Assembly: GCF_016107395.1 (NCBI RefSeq) | Contig: NZ_JAAIKO010000017.1 | Coordinates: 62,001 to 126,000 of the forward strand | Length of the DNA: 64,000 nucleotides | Direction of reading: 5' to 3' | From: Streptomyces fildesensis | Lineage (GTDB): Bacteria; Actinomycetota; Actinomycetes; Streptomycetales; Streptomycetaceae | In this document: positions 25,483 to 34,091 of the stretch, piece by piece | How the letters are laid out: every line of letters starts with the position of its first letter | Numbering within the stretch: position 1 is the stretch's first letter | Program-made: the position numbers and the translations under genes | The notes under the pieces: generated by a model | What the model was told of the DNA's origin: nothing | Database searches by the model: none | Seen by the model: the letters and a program-made list of their open reading frames with translations, nothing else

Positions 25483-25519
25483 AGGCGACCGCACCCAGCC
25501 CCCTGGGCTGCGGTCGCCT
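25483..25519 (+). terminator. Hairpin terminator after the DUF317 gene
   Basis: AGGCGACCGCACCCAG pairs with CTGGGCTGCGGTCGCCT with one bulged base and a short loop, 16 bp downstream of the stop. Confidence 0.65.
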
Positions 25520-25590
25520 GTGTCGTACCGCATGCTCAGACGGCCAACAGCAAGGCGAGCGGGATATCCCGCCCGGGCTTCTCCGGCCGC

Positions 25591-25692
25591 TTACAGGCCG
25601 ATCCCCTCGGTCGCGGCATCGTCCCGCTTCTCACCCTCGTCCACGTACTCCCAGAACACCGGGGAGTTGGCGGACCAGAGATTCAGCCGTGC
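25591..25692 (-). pseudogene. C-terminal fragment of an unknown gene
   Basis: On the minus strand a frame without start reads LNLWSANSPVFWEYVDEGEK and ends EGIGL before a TAA stop. The composition is protein-like but the family is not recognised. It may be a leftover of the mobile-region decay. Confidence 0.3.
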
Positions 25693-25780
25693 GTCGCAAC
25701 TGCTGCGGGCGTATCGAGCACCGGGCCCGGGGCATCGTCAGCGGTGATCGAAAGCACCTTTGCCCGGTGGGGGATCCCGC

Positions 25781-25786
25781 TAGGGT
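25781..25786 (+). promoter_or_regulatory. -10 element (TAGGGT) of the kinase gene
   Basis: TAGGGT ends eight bases before the GTG start and TTGCCC lies 15 bp upstream of it, an arrangement that suggests a leaderless kinase transcript. Confidence 0.4.
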
Positions 25787-25794
25787 GGCTTCCC

Positions 25795-27219
25795 GTGGAA
25801 GCAGTGAGCGGGGCGCTGATCGGGGGCCGGTACCAGCTTGTCGAGCTGATCGGTCAGGGCGGTATGGGCCGGGTGTGGCGGGGGCGGGACAAGGCTCTCG
25901 AGCGGGACGTGGCAGTGAAGGAGGTGCTGCTCCCGCAGGGCCTCACCAGTGGGGAGCGCGACCACTTCCTCCAGCGCGTGGCGCGCGAGGCGCGCGCCGC
26001 GGCGAGGCTCAACCACCCCGGGATCATCACCGTGCACGACGTGGTCGAGCACGAGGGCGCGCCCGTCATCGTCATGGAACTCGTCACCGGTACGTCGCTG
26101 GGGGCGCTGATCGCCCAGGACGGCGCGCTGCCGGTTCAGCGGGTCGCCGAGATCGGCGCGGCGATGCTGAAGGCGCTCCAACTGGCCCACGCGGCGGGCA
26201 TCATCCATCGTGACCTCAAGCCGGACAACGTTCTGTTGATGGGCGACAGGGTGATCATCACCGACTTCGGCATCGCGCACATGGCCGACGCGACCACAGC
26301 CCTCACCCGCACCGGCGCGGTCATCGGCACCCCGGCCTACATGTCCCCCGAGCAACTGGAAGGCAAGCCGCCGGCCCCCGCAGGTGACCTGTGGTCGCTG
26401 GGCGCGACGCTCTACAGCGCCGTCGAGGGCGCGCCGGCGTTCCACGGGGACACCTTCAGTGCGCTCGTCATAGCCGTCGTCACCAAGGAACCGCGCCCGC
26501 CGGTGCGAGCGGGCGCGCTGCAGCCGCTGCTTGCCGCGCTGATGACGAAGGACCCGGCCCGCCGTCCCACGGCCGAGCAGGCGCTTTCCGCGCTCGACGA
26601 GGTGGCACGAACGGGAGCAGCCGTGCTTGCTCCGATCCCGACACCGACACCGACCGCGGTCGTGTCTTCGGCGGCGCCTGCGCCCGCCGGGGCGTGGCTC
26701 CCTCCGCAGCCGTCCCACGCACCGTCGGTCGGCGGCCGGCCGCCGGCCCAGTCCTTGCGGCCCGCCGGCCCTGGCCTCCACTTCCAGCCGACGGCCGCCG
26801 CCGGAGCACCGACCGGGGCCCGGGCAGGCTCGGCGGTCAGCCCCTTCGGGGCGGTGGTGCTGCGTTTCATCGGCTGCATGGCGCTGTTGTGGGCCATCGG
26901 CTCCGTACTGCCGTGGAACTATCTCGACACGGTGCCGTCGGAGTTCCTGCCCACGGTTCTGGCGATCACCGGCGCGTTCTCGCTCATCAACGCGGTGCCC
27001 CGGCCCCGGTGGCACCCGGCAGTGGCCTGGCTGGTCTTCGTCCTGTTCGATCTGGCCCTTTACTTCGCCGTCAAGCAAGTTGTCGTGCCGGCGCTGTTCC
27101 ACGGCGAGACAGAAACCGGCTTGAGCGAGGTCCCGAGCGAGATGGTGATCAACCTGCTGCTCTACGGCACCGGCGCCTGGCTCCTGTGGTGGAAGATCCC
27201 CGGCAGCCGCTCCACCTGA
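25795..27219 (+). CDS. Membrane Ser/Thr protein kinase (PknB-like catalytic domain)
   Basis: About 474 residues. The N-terminal ~270 residues are a Hanks-type kinase: GQGGMGRVW P-loop, VAVKEV with the ATP-binding Lys, HRDLKPDNVL catalytic loop near 138, DFGIAH near 156, and the GTPAYMSPEQ P+1 loop. A Pro/Ala/Ser-rich linker follows. The C-terminal ~120 residues contain four hydrophobic helices instead of the usual single helix plus PASTA domains, so the sensor is buried in the membrane. It is convergent with a gene pair for a membrane-anchored binding protein and a small membrane protein. A GTG at 25804 is an alternative start. Confidence 0.9.
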   Translation: MEAVSGALIGGRYQLVELIGQGGMGRVWRGRDKALERDVAVKEVLLPQGLTSGERDHFLQRVAREARAAARLNHPGIITVHDVVEHEGAPVIVMELVTGTSLGALIAQDGALPVQRVAEIGAAMLKALQLAHAAGIIHRDLKPDNVLLMGDRVIITDFGIAHMADATTALTRTGAVIGTPAYMSPEQLEGKPPAPAGDLWSLGATLYSAVEGAPAFHGDTFSALVIAVVTKEPRPPVRAGALQPLLAALMTKDPARRPTAEQALSALDEVARTGAAVLAPIPTPTPTAVVSSAAPAPAGAWLPPQPSHAPSVGGRPPAQSLRPAGPGLHFQPTAAAGAPTGARAGSAVSPFGAVVLRFIGCMALLWAIGSVLPWNYLDTVPSEFLPTVLAITGAFSLINAVPRPRWHPAVAWLVFVLFDLALYFAVKQVVVPALFHGETETGLSEVPSEMVINLLLYGTGAWLLWWKIPGSRST

Positions 27220-27295
27220 CGAAGGACTGGCCGACGGGTCGACAGGTCGGCGGACAGAGCCGTCCCGTGGGTCTCCTGGATTCAGCCGGCACGGC

Positions 27296-28432
27296 TTACA
27301 GCGTGGGGGTCAGGAAAGCGTCCTCCAAGCCCCATTTCTCGAGCAATCTGGAGTAGCTCCCGTTGTTGTAGACGACGACAAGGGCGTCCAGCAGAGTGTT
27401 GCTGAGCTCGGTATCTCTCAGTCGGACCGCCATGCCGGCAGGGCCGACGGCGAGCTGCTCGCCGGCGATCTCGGTCGTGCTGCCGGGGCCCTTGGCGGCG
27501 TGGGCGGCCGACGGGAAGTCGGTGATCGCGGCGTCCGCCCTGCCTTCGTGCACAGCCGCCAGGGCCGCCGAGGCGTCGGCGAACTGCATGAGCGTGGCGC
27601 AGGACGGGCGGTTGTTCCGGAGGAGTTCCGCGCCGGTGCTGCCGCCGATGACGGCAATATTGCCGCACGCTGTAGAGAGTGACCTGACGTTCCGGGGGTT
27701 GTCCTTGGGCACACTGATCGACGACCCGAAGCTGAGGTAATTGACGAAGGTGACGGACTTGCGACGCTCTTCAGTGGCGCCCTTCGTCATGACGACGTCG
27801 TATCGCCCCTCGGTGACCCCGGAGATCAGCTGGGCAGAAGGGGCCTGCAGGAACCGGAACGACACTCTGAGCTGCGCGCCGAGGAGCTGGGCGAGATCGG
27901 TGTCGAAGCCGACGAGCCTGCCCTGCGAGGTGAAGGCGAACGGAGGCTGTGCGGGATCCACTCCGACCACGATGAAGCCTCTGGCCTGGATCGATGCCGG
28001 CAGCTGCTGGTGAAGCCGGTAGGAGTCCTCGGGGTCCCGGGGGGCGGAGTCGCCGATGGGCGACAGGGACAAGCCGACCGCGACGCAGGCCGCGGTGGCG
28101 ACACTTGCCAGCATCACGACGACGGACCGACGACCGGGACGCCTGTGCGCGGGACCCGGGGCCAGGACCACGGTGGGCAAGATGTCGCGGCCCGTGGCCT
28201 CCGGCCCGACCCGGACCCGGCCCCGGCCCCGGACCGCGGCTGGCGCAGGAAGCTGCCGTGCGGGTTCCGCAAGGGGCAGCGACATCCCCAGGATCGCGGC
28301 GACGCAACGACGGACGACGCTGTAGCCGCCGTGCGGCCGGGGCCCTGCCGTGGCGGCGCCCCGGTGGTTCCGGCCCAACACGGCGGCGGCCGTGCGCTTG
28401 CCGGTACTTCCCCTGCTTCCCTCGGCCGTCAA
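27296..28432 (-). CDS. Membrane-anchored periplasmic-binding-protein-like domain (SBP_bac_3)
   Basis: 378 residues from a TTG start that overlaps the upstream stop (TTGA) with AGGAG eight bases before it. A basic cytoplasmic region of ~105 residues precedes one membrane helix (VVVMLASVATAACVAVGLSL). The outer ~250 residues match amino-acid-binding SBP_bac_3 proteins: GFIVVGVDPAQPPFAF, GFDTDLAQLLGAQL, YDVVMTKGATEERRK and a final GSYSRLLEKWGLE. No permease or ATPase is adjacent, so it may be a sensor domain rather than a transport component. A GTG at 28171 would give a shorter form. Confidence 0.75.
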   Translation of the reverse strand: MTAEGSRGSTGKRTAAAVLGRNHRGAATAGPRPHGGYSVVRRCVAAILGMSLPLAEPARQLPAPAAVRGRGRVRVGPEATGRDILPTVVLAPGPAHRRPGRRSVVVMLASVATAACVAVGLSLSPIGDSAPRDPEDSYRLHQQLPASIQARGFIVVGVDPAQPPFAFTSQGRLVGFDTDLAQLLGAQLRVSFRFLQAPSAQLISGVTEGRYDVVMTKGATEERRKSVTFVNYLSFGSSISVPKDNPRNVRSLSTACGNIAVIGGSTGAELLRNNRPSCATLMQFADASAALAAVHEGRADAAITDFPSAAHAAKGPGSTTEIAGEQLAVGPAGMAVRLRDTELSNTLLDALVVVYNNGSYSRLLEKWGLEDAFLTPTL

Positions 28433-28896
28433 GGAGTGCGCTCCTGCCGCGGTCCCTCGTCCGGGACACCGGCCAGCTGTGGACGATCCGGCTCAAGGGC
28501 CGTCCGCTGCGGCCCGGCGACCGCGTCGTTGACGCTCTGCACCTGGCCCAACTGCGTCAGCAGGGCGGGGGCGGAGAGCCCGACCGCGACCGCCGCGTAG
28601 GCGCCGGTGATCTGCCCCGTCAGCCCGAACATCGCGGCGCAGGCGGCGCCCAGCACCATGTGACAGGCGATCGCGACCGCATCGGGCACCGGGTCGAAGT
28701 ACTCGGCGAAACGGGGCAGGGGGCGTGGCACGACCTCGGGCGTCGGGTCGAGGACCGGATCGGGGCTGAGTTCGGAAGAGGCCTTGCGCTGCTCGCGGCG
28801 CGCGGTCTGCCAGGCGATCGTCTGGCTGTACGCGTCGACCAGGCCGCGCAGCGATCCGCCACCGGCGCCCAGCGTGATCAGTAAGGTCGTGTCCAC
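28429..28896 (-). CDS. Small membrane protein coupled to the SBP-like gene
   Basis: 155 residues. A hydrophobic N-terminal segment (TTLLITLGAGGGSLRGLVDA) precedes a charged stretch with QTARREQRKASSEL. Two hydrophobic helices at about 73-112 (AIACHMVLGAACAAMFG and TGAYAAVAVGLSAPALL) follow, then an acidic/Arg-rich tail. No family is recognised. The GTG start has GAGGGGG upstream. Stop and start overlap with the SBP-like gene, so both proteins are likely made together and may interact. Confidence 0.7.
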   Translation of the reverse strand: MDTTLLITLGAGGGSLRGLVDAYSQTIAWQTARREQRKASSELSPDPVLDPTPEVVPRPLPRFAEYFDPVPDAVAIACHMVLGAACAAMFGLTGQITGAYAAVAVGLSAPALLTQLGQVQSVNDAVAGPQRTALEPDRPQLAGVPDEGPRQERTP

Positions 28897-29707
28897 TCAG
28901 CCCCCTCGCGGAATTTTCCACTTCCCGCTCCATTGAGGACATTAGGGGTTCGCGGGGTGCACCAAAGCGACATGGTGAAATATCTCCGGACTTGCCTGGC
29001 CGGCCGCGCCGCCGGCGTCGGAGGAGCTCAGCCGTGCGGCGAGAACCGGTCCCGATCGGCCCGTCCACGGCCGACCCCGCCCGAAGCGGCGACCGATCCG
29101 CAGCAGGATCGGGTGGGGCGGTAACGCCTGGATGACACCCATCGTGCTAACCGACTGACCAGCAGACATAACGCAGCGTCAAGTCTCGGCCAGCGCCCGC
29201 GAGTTAAATGCGGATTGGCGTCCGTGGAGGCGAGTTGTCGACTGGAAAGGGTTGACTCCCCAAGCTGGTCTAGTCCAATGTTGTGCCCAGGGTCCGTGCG
29301 CGTGTTCATCCTCGCGAGGGGTGCGGTCCGCCGCCCTCCGACCGCCATGAGCTCCGCGGGCCCATGAAGGTAGTGAAACCAACACGCCCGCAGCGAGCTG
29401 CCTGTCGGCAGCCAATCCTGGATTCGCTGTGCCCTCGATCCGCCCCGCCACCGAAGATCCGAGCCTGGAAGGACCGCATGACCGAGTCCGACCGATACCA
29501 CCTCCACCCCTCCCGCAGGGCATCGCGCGCACTTGCCCCAAGAAAGCCGTCCAGGCGGCGGTCCGGGACCTTGCGCAGGTGTCTGCCTCCGCAGGGAACG
29601 AGAGCATGTCGCGTCCTGGCGGCGAGCGGAATCCGAGGGGCTGGACCACCGGCCCGGACGGCCGGAGCCACGAGCACCGGAGCCACGGGCATCGGCCGGG
29701 TGCAGCG
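28897..29707. other. ~810-bp non-coding region upstream of the decarboxylase cluster
   Basis: It contains a DasR-like site, a possible short upstream frame ending at the decarboxylase start, and otherwise Arg-rich GC shadow frames on both strands. No larger gene is convincing. The long leader may carry regulatory RNA structure, but none was assigned. Confidence 0.5.
29264..29279. promoter_or_regulatory. DasR-like (dre) binding site
   Basis: The sequence gctggtctagtccaat matches the streptomycete DasR consensus ACTGGTCTAGACCAGT at 13 of 16 positions by my count, with the TGGTCTAG core intact. TTGACT, a good -35, lies just upstream at 29252, so the site would overlap the -35/-10 spacer as in chitinase promoters. 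DasR is a GntR-type repressor relieved by glucosamine-6-phosphate. Confidence 0.5.
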
Positions 29708-29711
29708 ATGA
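29478..29711 (+). CDS. Possible 77-aa upstream reading frame coupled to the decarboxylase
   Basis: An ATG with a strong GGAAGG five bases upstream opens MTESDRYHLHPSRRASRALA and runs, Arg-rich, to a TGA that overlaps the decarboxylase ATG (ATGA). Only the first ~13 codons have good codon use; the middle reads better in another frame (TCPKKAVQAAVRDLAQVSAS). It may be a translated leader, a decayed gene or an artefact. Confidence 0.3.
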   Translation: MTESDRYHLHPSRRASRALAPRKPSRRRSGTLRRCLPPQGTRACRVLAASGIRGAGPPARTAGATSTGATGIGRVQR

Positions 29712-30937
29712 GCAGCACGGGACCGGCCCCGATCAGCGCAGCTCTGCGTGCCGCCCTCGCCACCGCGTCCGAGGACCGGATCATCTACGACCTCGCCGGG
29801 ATCGGCGAGCGGTACAGGTCCCTGACCGAGGAACTGCCGGGTGTCGACATCCGGTTCGCCATGAAGGCGTGCCCCGTCGACGAGGTGTTGGCCCATCTGG
29901 TGGCCCAGGGTGCCGGCTTCGACGCCGCGAGCCCCAACGAGATCGCCCAGGCGGTCAGGACCGGCCTGCCGCCGGGTCGGATCCACTACGGCAACACCGT
30001 CAAGTCCGACCGGAACATCGCGGAGGCGTACCGCCTGGGTGTCAGGGACTTCGCCACGGACAGCCTGGAGGACGTTGCCGCAATCGCAGCCCACGCTCCC
30101 GGCGCCCGGGTGTTCTGCCGGCTGGCCACCACCGGGGAGGGTGCGCTCTGGGGGCTCAGCCGGAAGTTCGGTTGCTCAGCCGACGATGCGGTGCTCGTCC
30201 TGGAAGCCGCGCGGGCGGCCGGCCTGACGCCGGCCGGCCTGTCGGTGCACGTCGGCTCGCAGCAGATGACGTCCGGCGCCTGGCGGGAAGCCTTCGATCA
30301 CCTCGGCGACCTGCTGGTGAGCCTGCGGCAGAGCGGCATCGTGCTGGACCACGTCAACCTCGGCGGCGGCCTGCCCGCCCTCGGCTATCTGGACCGGCGG
30401 GGCAACCCGCTCGACCCGCCGCTGGACAAGATGTTCGTGGTGATCCGGGAGGGCATGCAGCGGCTGCGGGAGATCTCGGGCTCCGAGCTGGACTTCGTCA
30501 TGGAGCCGGGCCGCTACCTGGTCGCCGACCAGGGCGCGATCAAGGCGCACGTCCTGCGCCTGACGTCGCGCCGGCAGCTCGACGGCGGCCGCGAGTACTG
30601 GCTCTACCTGAACTGCGGGAAGTTCAACGGCCTCTACGAGATGGACGAGCTGCAGTACCGGCTGGTCTTTCCGTCCCACCCGGACGGGGAGTACGTTCCG
30701 GCCGTCGTCGCGGGCCCCAGCTGTGACAGCGACGACGCCTACGCCCAGGAACACAGTCGTGTCCAGGTGCCGAGGGCGGTCGCCTCCGGAGATCCGGTGT
30801 GGATCCTCTCCAGCGGCGCCTACGCGACCAGTTACATGACCCAGGGGTTCAACGGCTTCGATCCGCTGCCGTGCGGTTGGACGTCCGGTGAGCCCGAAAG
30901 ACCCGCGGCGAGGGATGACGAGGCGAGTCCGCGGTGA
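29708..30937 (+). CDS. Fold-type-III PLP-dependent amino-acid decarboxylase (ODC/LDC-like)
   Basis: 409 residues. An alanine-racemase-like barrel carries the PLP lysine in FAMKACP (near 52), HVGSQ near 180, a phosphate-binding NLGGGLP near 216, EPGRYLV near 267, and a C-terminal beta domain. The last part has CDSDD near 337, resembling the CDGxD loop of ornithine/lysine decarboxylases rather than the CESGD of diaminopimelate decarboxylase. It should decarboxylate a basic amino acid to a polyamine-type amine. An in-frame ATG at 29606 with AGGGA upstream is an alternative start. It heads a run of five genes that likely use or modify its product. Confidence 0.85.
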   Translation: MSSTGPAPISAALRAALATASEDRIIYDLAGIGERYRSLTEELPGVDIRFAMKACPVDEVLAHLVAQGAGFDAASPNEIAQAVRTGLPPGRIHYGNTVKSDRNIAEAYRLGVRDFATDSLEDVAAIAAHAPGARVFCRLATTGEGALWGLSRKFGCSADDAVLVLEAARAAGLTPAGLSVHVGSQQMTSGAWREAFDHLGDLLVSLRQSGIVLDHVNLGGGLPALGYLDRRGNPLDPPLDKMFVVIREGMQRLREISGSELDFVMEPGRYLVADQGAIKAHVLRLTSRRQLDGGREYWLYLNCGKFNGLYEMDELQYRLVFPSHPDGEYVPAVVAGPSCDSDDAYAQEHSRVQVPRAVASGDPVWILSSGAYATSYMTQGFNGFDPLPCGWTSGEPERPAARDDEASPR

Positions 30938-31060
30938 CGGACGACGAGGCGAGTCCGCCGGCCTGATCCCCCGCGGGCACGCTCGCACTGTTCGCCGTCA
31001 CCGGCGCGGAGTGCGCGTGCCCTACACCCACCTGACCCACCCGGTTTCTGGAGTTCATAC

Positions 31061-32167
31061 ATGCCCGCCCCCGATCAGCATCTTCACCGAGCCGCCTCCC
31101 GCCGCCCGTATTTCAGTGCGGACGGTGAGACGTACCTGGCGCCGACCCCGCTCAGGGACCTCCGTAAGGAGCAGCCCCTGCGCGTGCTCTCCGAAGCGGA
31201 CTTCGCCTTCTGGCGGACCTACGGGTATGTCGTGGTCAAGGAGGCGATCCCCGCCGAGTCCGCCGGCCGCCTGCTGGACTTCGCCTGGGACTTCCAGGGC
31301 CTCGACCCGCACCGTCCGGACAGCTGGTACGAGCAGCGGCCCTACCGTGACGAGCTGGACCGCCATCTGCACGTCTACGGCTTCGTCGAGGCGTACCACC
31401 ACCAGCTGATCTGGGACAGCCGGCAGACCCAGCGCGTCTACGACGCCTTCGCCGACGTGTGGGACTGCGAGGAGCTCTGGGTCACCCTCGACCGTCTCAA
31501 CCTCAACCCGCCCAACATCAAGAACCGCGACCGCGCGCTCATCGAACCCACCGAAGAGGGCTTCGACATCGAACTCCACTGGGACATCGACAGCACGCTC
31601 GGTGTCATACCGCAGCGGGTCCAGGGCATCATCGCGCTCACCGACACCCAGCCGGACCACGGCGGCTTCCAGTGCAACCCCGAGCTGTTCCGCCGGTTCG
31701 ACGAGTGGAAGCTCGGCCAGCCGGCCGGCCGCGATCCGATCCGGCCCGCCGTCGACCGGGACGAATACCCCGTGGTCCGACCGGAGTTGTCCGTCGGCGA
31801 CCTGCTGATCTGGAACGGCGCCCTGGCGCACGGCGTCGCCCGCAACACCTCAGAACGCGGCGTCCGGGCGGTCCAGTACGTCTCGATGATGCCCGCCCTG
31901 GAGGAGAGCGAGCAGATACGCCGCTCCCGGATCAGCTCCTGGGAGACCCTCAGCACTCCGGACTGGAACGGAACCCTGGTCGGCGACGCCGTCACGCACG
32001 AGTCGCTCCGGTACAAGGCCGCCGAACTCAACGAACTCGGAGAGAAGCTGCTGGGCCTCACCTCCTGGCACGGAACCTCCGGGCACGCAACGTCAGATCG
32101 CGAAACCTCAGGGCACGGAACCTCAGGTCACGGAACCGCCCGGCACGGAGCGGAGTCCGCACAGTGA
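31061..32167 (+). CDS. Phytanoyl-CoA-dioxygenase-family Fe(II)/2-oxoglutarate hydroxylase
   Basis: 368 residues. A PhyH-like start (LSEADFAFWRTYGYVVVKEA) leads to the iron-binding HWD in ELHWDIDST near 172 and the distal His in LAHGVARNT near 255, with a following Arg in RGVRAV for 2-oxoglutarate. Such enzymes hydroxylate or halogenate small molecules; a free or carrier-bound amino acid is likely here. The last ~45 residues are a His/Gly/Ser/Thr tandem repeat (HGTSGHGTARHG). The ATG has GGAG eight bases upstream. Its stop overlaps the next start (GTGA). Confidence 0.88.
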   Translation: MPAPDQHLHRAASRRPYFSADGETYLAPTPLRDLRKEQPLRVLSEADFAFWRTYGYVVVKEAIPAESAGRLLDFAWDFQGLDPHRPDSWYEQRPYRDELDRHLHVYGFVEAYHHQLIWDSRQTQRVYDAFADVWDCEELWVTLDRLNLNPPNIKNRDRALIEPTEEGFDIELHWDIDSTLGVIPQRVQGIIALTDTQPDHGGFQCNPELFRRFDEWKLGQPAGRDPIRPAVDRDEYPVVRPELSVGDLLIWNGALAHGVARNTSERGVRAVQYVSMMPALEESEQIRRSRISSWETLSTPDWNGTLVGDAVTHESLRYKAAELNELGEKLLGLTSWHGTSGHATSDRETSGHGTSGHGTARHGAESAQ

Positions 32168-33507
32168 GTCGTCGTACCGCTCTGCGCAGGATCTGCCTGA
32201 CCCTTCCCACCAACCGGGCCTGCACCCCGGCCATCGCCGACGTCGGCGAGGAGGCCGCCTACGCCGCCGGGGAGTTCGGCGTCGAGGTCCACCTGCTGAT
32301 CCTCGACTCCTCCGAGGTCTCGACGTTCGCCGATCACGCCAAGGCCGTCGACGAGCTCCCCGCGGTGCCGAACGTGATCGTGCACCACCTCGACGAGGGG
32401 CGGCAGCGTGACTTCCTGCGGGAGGTGATCGAGCGCTCCGGTCATGCCGAACCCGAGCTGCTGCTCGACCTGATGCTGCCGGACGCCGTCTCCTACGGAG
32501 CCTGCACCAACCGGGCCTTCCTGCTCGCCGCCGCACTCGGCTGCGAGTCGATCCACCGCCGGGACTCGGACAGCGGCTACCAGTCCCTGGACGGCAAGCC
32601 GGTCTTCCCGGTCCACCACGAGCTGCTCTCACTCGGGAGAACGGGAACCGACGCGGCCGACGGCGTCACCGAGAACACTCTGGACCCGGTGCACGGCCGG
32701 AAGCCGGTATCGATGGTCGGTGGCTCGTTCGTGGGCGAACTGTCGGTCGACGTCAGCGAGATCAAGGAGGCCGACCCCGGGATCTACCACGACGTGGTCA
32801 GCCTGTGGGCGCCGCCCGAGTGGCCGGCGGAGGAGGTTCAGGGCCTGGTCCAGGAGTCGTTCATCGGCGCCGGCACCGAGCCGTTCAGCGTCGACCGGTC
32901 GGTGCTGGACGTCCCGGACATCTGGCGGTTGGACATGTGCAACATCGGCTTCGACCGCGAGCTGTACGAGCGCGTCCCGCTGCCGCCCGCGACCGACACC
33001 ATCGGCAGTGACTACTTCCTGCTGCACGTCGTCCGCCACGCCCCGCTGCCCGCGGTCGTGCACAACCGCCACATCGTCAACTTCTACACCGCGGAGCGGC
33101 GGACCGGCAGCGGATTCACCGCCTACCAGATGCGGTTCGTGAAGTTCCTGCTGTCGATGCTCTACCTCCATCCCGTCTACTTCGACCTCGAGGAAGCCGG
33201 TCCGGCACTGCTCGACCCGCAGCACCATGTGCGGGCCGACACGATCGCCGGCTTCGTGCGGCGATCCACCAGCGAGGACCGTGCGGAGAACATCCGGCGG
33301 CTGGATGTCATCGACCGCCGCTACCGTCAACTCGGCGGCAGGTACGCCGAGTTCGCCGATCATCTGATGCCGCTGCGGCAGGACCTGCTCGACCGGGCCC
33401 AGATCGACATGGAGCACTTCGCGCTGTTGATCGACGCGTGGCGTCCACTGGTGGCGGCGAGCAGGGCCATCGCTCCATCCAACGGTCCATCCATCGGAAG
33501 GGCCTGA
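32164..33507 (+). CDS. DUF6271-like protein, probable GT-A-fold transferase
   Basis: 447 residues. It begins MSRRTALRRICLTLPTNR, the first strand of a nucleotide-sugar-binding fold, and has HRRDSDSGYQ near 130, a DxD-type motif within a RxDxDS context. NTPs or nucleotide sugars are typical ligands. A later GGSFVGELSVD and NFYTAERR region and helical C-terminus complete the protein. I recognise it as DUF6271-type; a glycosyl- or nucleotidyl-transferase role is inferred from the motif, not known. It is coupled to the dioxygenase by a 4-bp overlap and followed 3 bp later by a GNAT gene, so all three are one operon. Confidence 0.72.
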   Translation: MSRRTALRRICLTLPTNRACTPAIADVGEEAAYAAGEFGVEVHLLILDSSEVSTFADHAKAVDELPAVPNVIVHHLDEGRQRDFLREVIERSGHAEPELLLDLMLPDAVSYGACTNRAFLLAAALGCESIHRRDSDSGYQSLDGKPVFPVHHELLSLGRTGTDAADGVTENTLDPVHGRKPVSMVGGSFVGELSVDVSEIKEADPGIYHDVVSLWAPPEWPAEEVQGLVQESFIGAGTEPFSVDRSVLDVPDIWRLDMCNIGFDRELYERVPLPPATDTIGSDYFLLHVVRHAPLPAVVHNRHIVNFYTAERRTGSGFTAYQMRFVKFLLSMLYLHPVYFDLEEAGPALLDPQHHVRADTIAGFVRRSTSEDRAENIRRLDVIDRRYRQLGGRYAEFADHLMPLRQDLLDRAQIDMEHFALLIDAWRPLVAASRAIAPSNGPSIGRA

Positions 33508-33510
33508 CGA

Positions 33511-34008
33511 GTGGCCGACGACACCATCCGCCTCCGCCGGCTGGCAGACACCGACTGGGACGAGGTCGTGGCGCTGGAAGCGCGCGCCTACGCCGAGAGC
33601 GGTCTGTCCGAAGGACGGGAGGTGCTGCGGTCCAGGGGCCGCGTATCACCCGCCACCTGCTTCGTACTGGAGCACGACGGGCAGTTCGGGGGCTATCTGC
33701 TGGCCCTCCCCTACCCGCCGGGCCAGTGCCCGGACCTCACGTCGGCAGAAGCATCCGACCACAAGTCGGCGAATCTGCACGCGCACGACTTCGTGATCAC
33801 CGAGGCGCTCCGCGCCAGGGGCCTGTCACCGCACTTCGTGCGCCAGATCGAGCAGGAGGCGCGGTCGCAGGGATTCGACCGGATCTCCATGGTGGCCGTC
33901 CAGCGCAGCCATGTCCTCTGGCGTCGCCTCGGCTACGCCGCCCACGCGGAGGTCGGCCTCCCCGAGAGCTACGGCACGGAGGCCGTCTACATGTCCAAAG
34001 CGCTGTAG
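33511..34008 (+). CDS. GNAT-family N-acetyltransferase
   Basis: 165 residues with a GNAT layout: TIRLRRLADTDWDEVVALE, then FGGYLLALPYPPG. Later LHAHDFVITEALRARGLS substitutes for the acetyl-CoA pyrophosphate loop, and the final VQRSHVLWRRLGYAAHAEV is the typical end. It probably acetylates an amine; the decarboxylase product is a natural candidate. The GTG start follows GGAAGG and lies 3 bp after the upstream stop, so it is operonic. Confidence 0.85.
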   Translation: MADDTIRLRRLADTDWDEVVALEARAYAESGLSEGREVLRSRGRVSPATCFVLEHDGQFGGYLLALPYPPGQCPDLTSAEASDHKSANLHAHDFVITEALRARGLSPHFVRQIEQEARSQGFDRISMVAVQRSHVLWRRLGYAAHAEVGLPESYGTEAVYMSKAL

Positions 34009-34076
34009 AGCGCGCCCAGGACCGGGACAGAAGTACCCAGCGGATCCGCCGCGCGGATCACCATCGTCGGACGAAG

Positions 34077-34082
34077 TAGGCT
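34077..34082 (+). promoter_or_regulatory. -10 element (TAGGCT) upstream of the MFS exporter
   Basis: TAGGCT ends nine bases before the ATG, so the exporter may have its own near-leaderless promoter besides read-through. Confidence 0.4.
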
Positions 34083-34091
34083 GATTCACTC

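Larger units (their letters stand above)
25467..25794. other. 328-bp region with terminator and a possible gene fragment
   Basis: Apart from the hairpin at its left end and a short minus-strand coding remnant, the stretch holds the promoter of the kinase gene at its right end. No intact gene is seen. Confidence 0.5.

Noticed and set aside
25285-25533. 82-codon minus-strand frame over the DUF317 tail
   Set aside because: Antisense shadow of the coding end and of the terminator hairpin.
28897-29477. Possible gene upstream of the decarboxylase on either strand
   Set aside because: Frames are Arg/Pro-rich with weak start signals and no recognisable motif; kept as non-coding.
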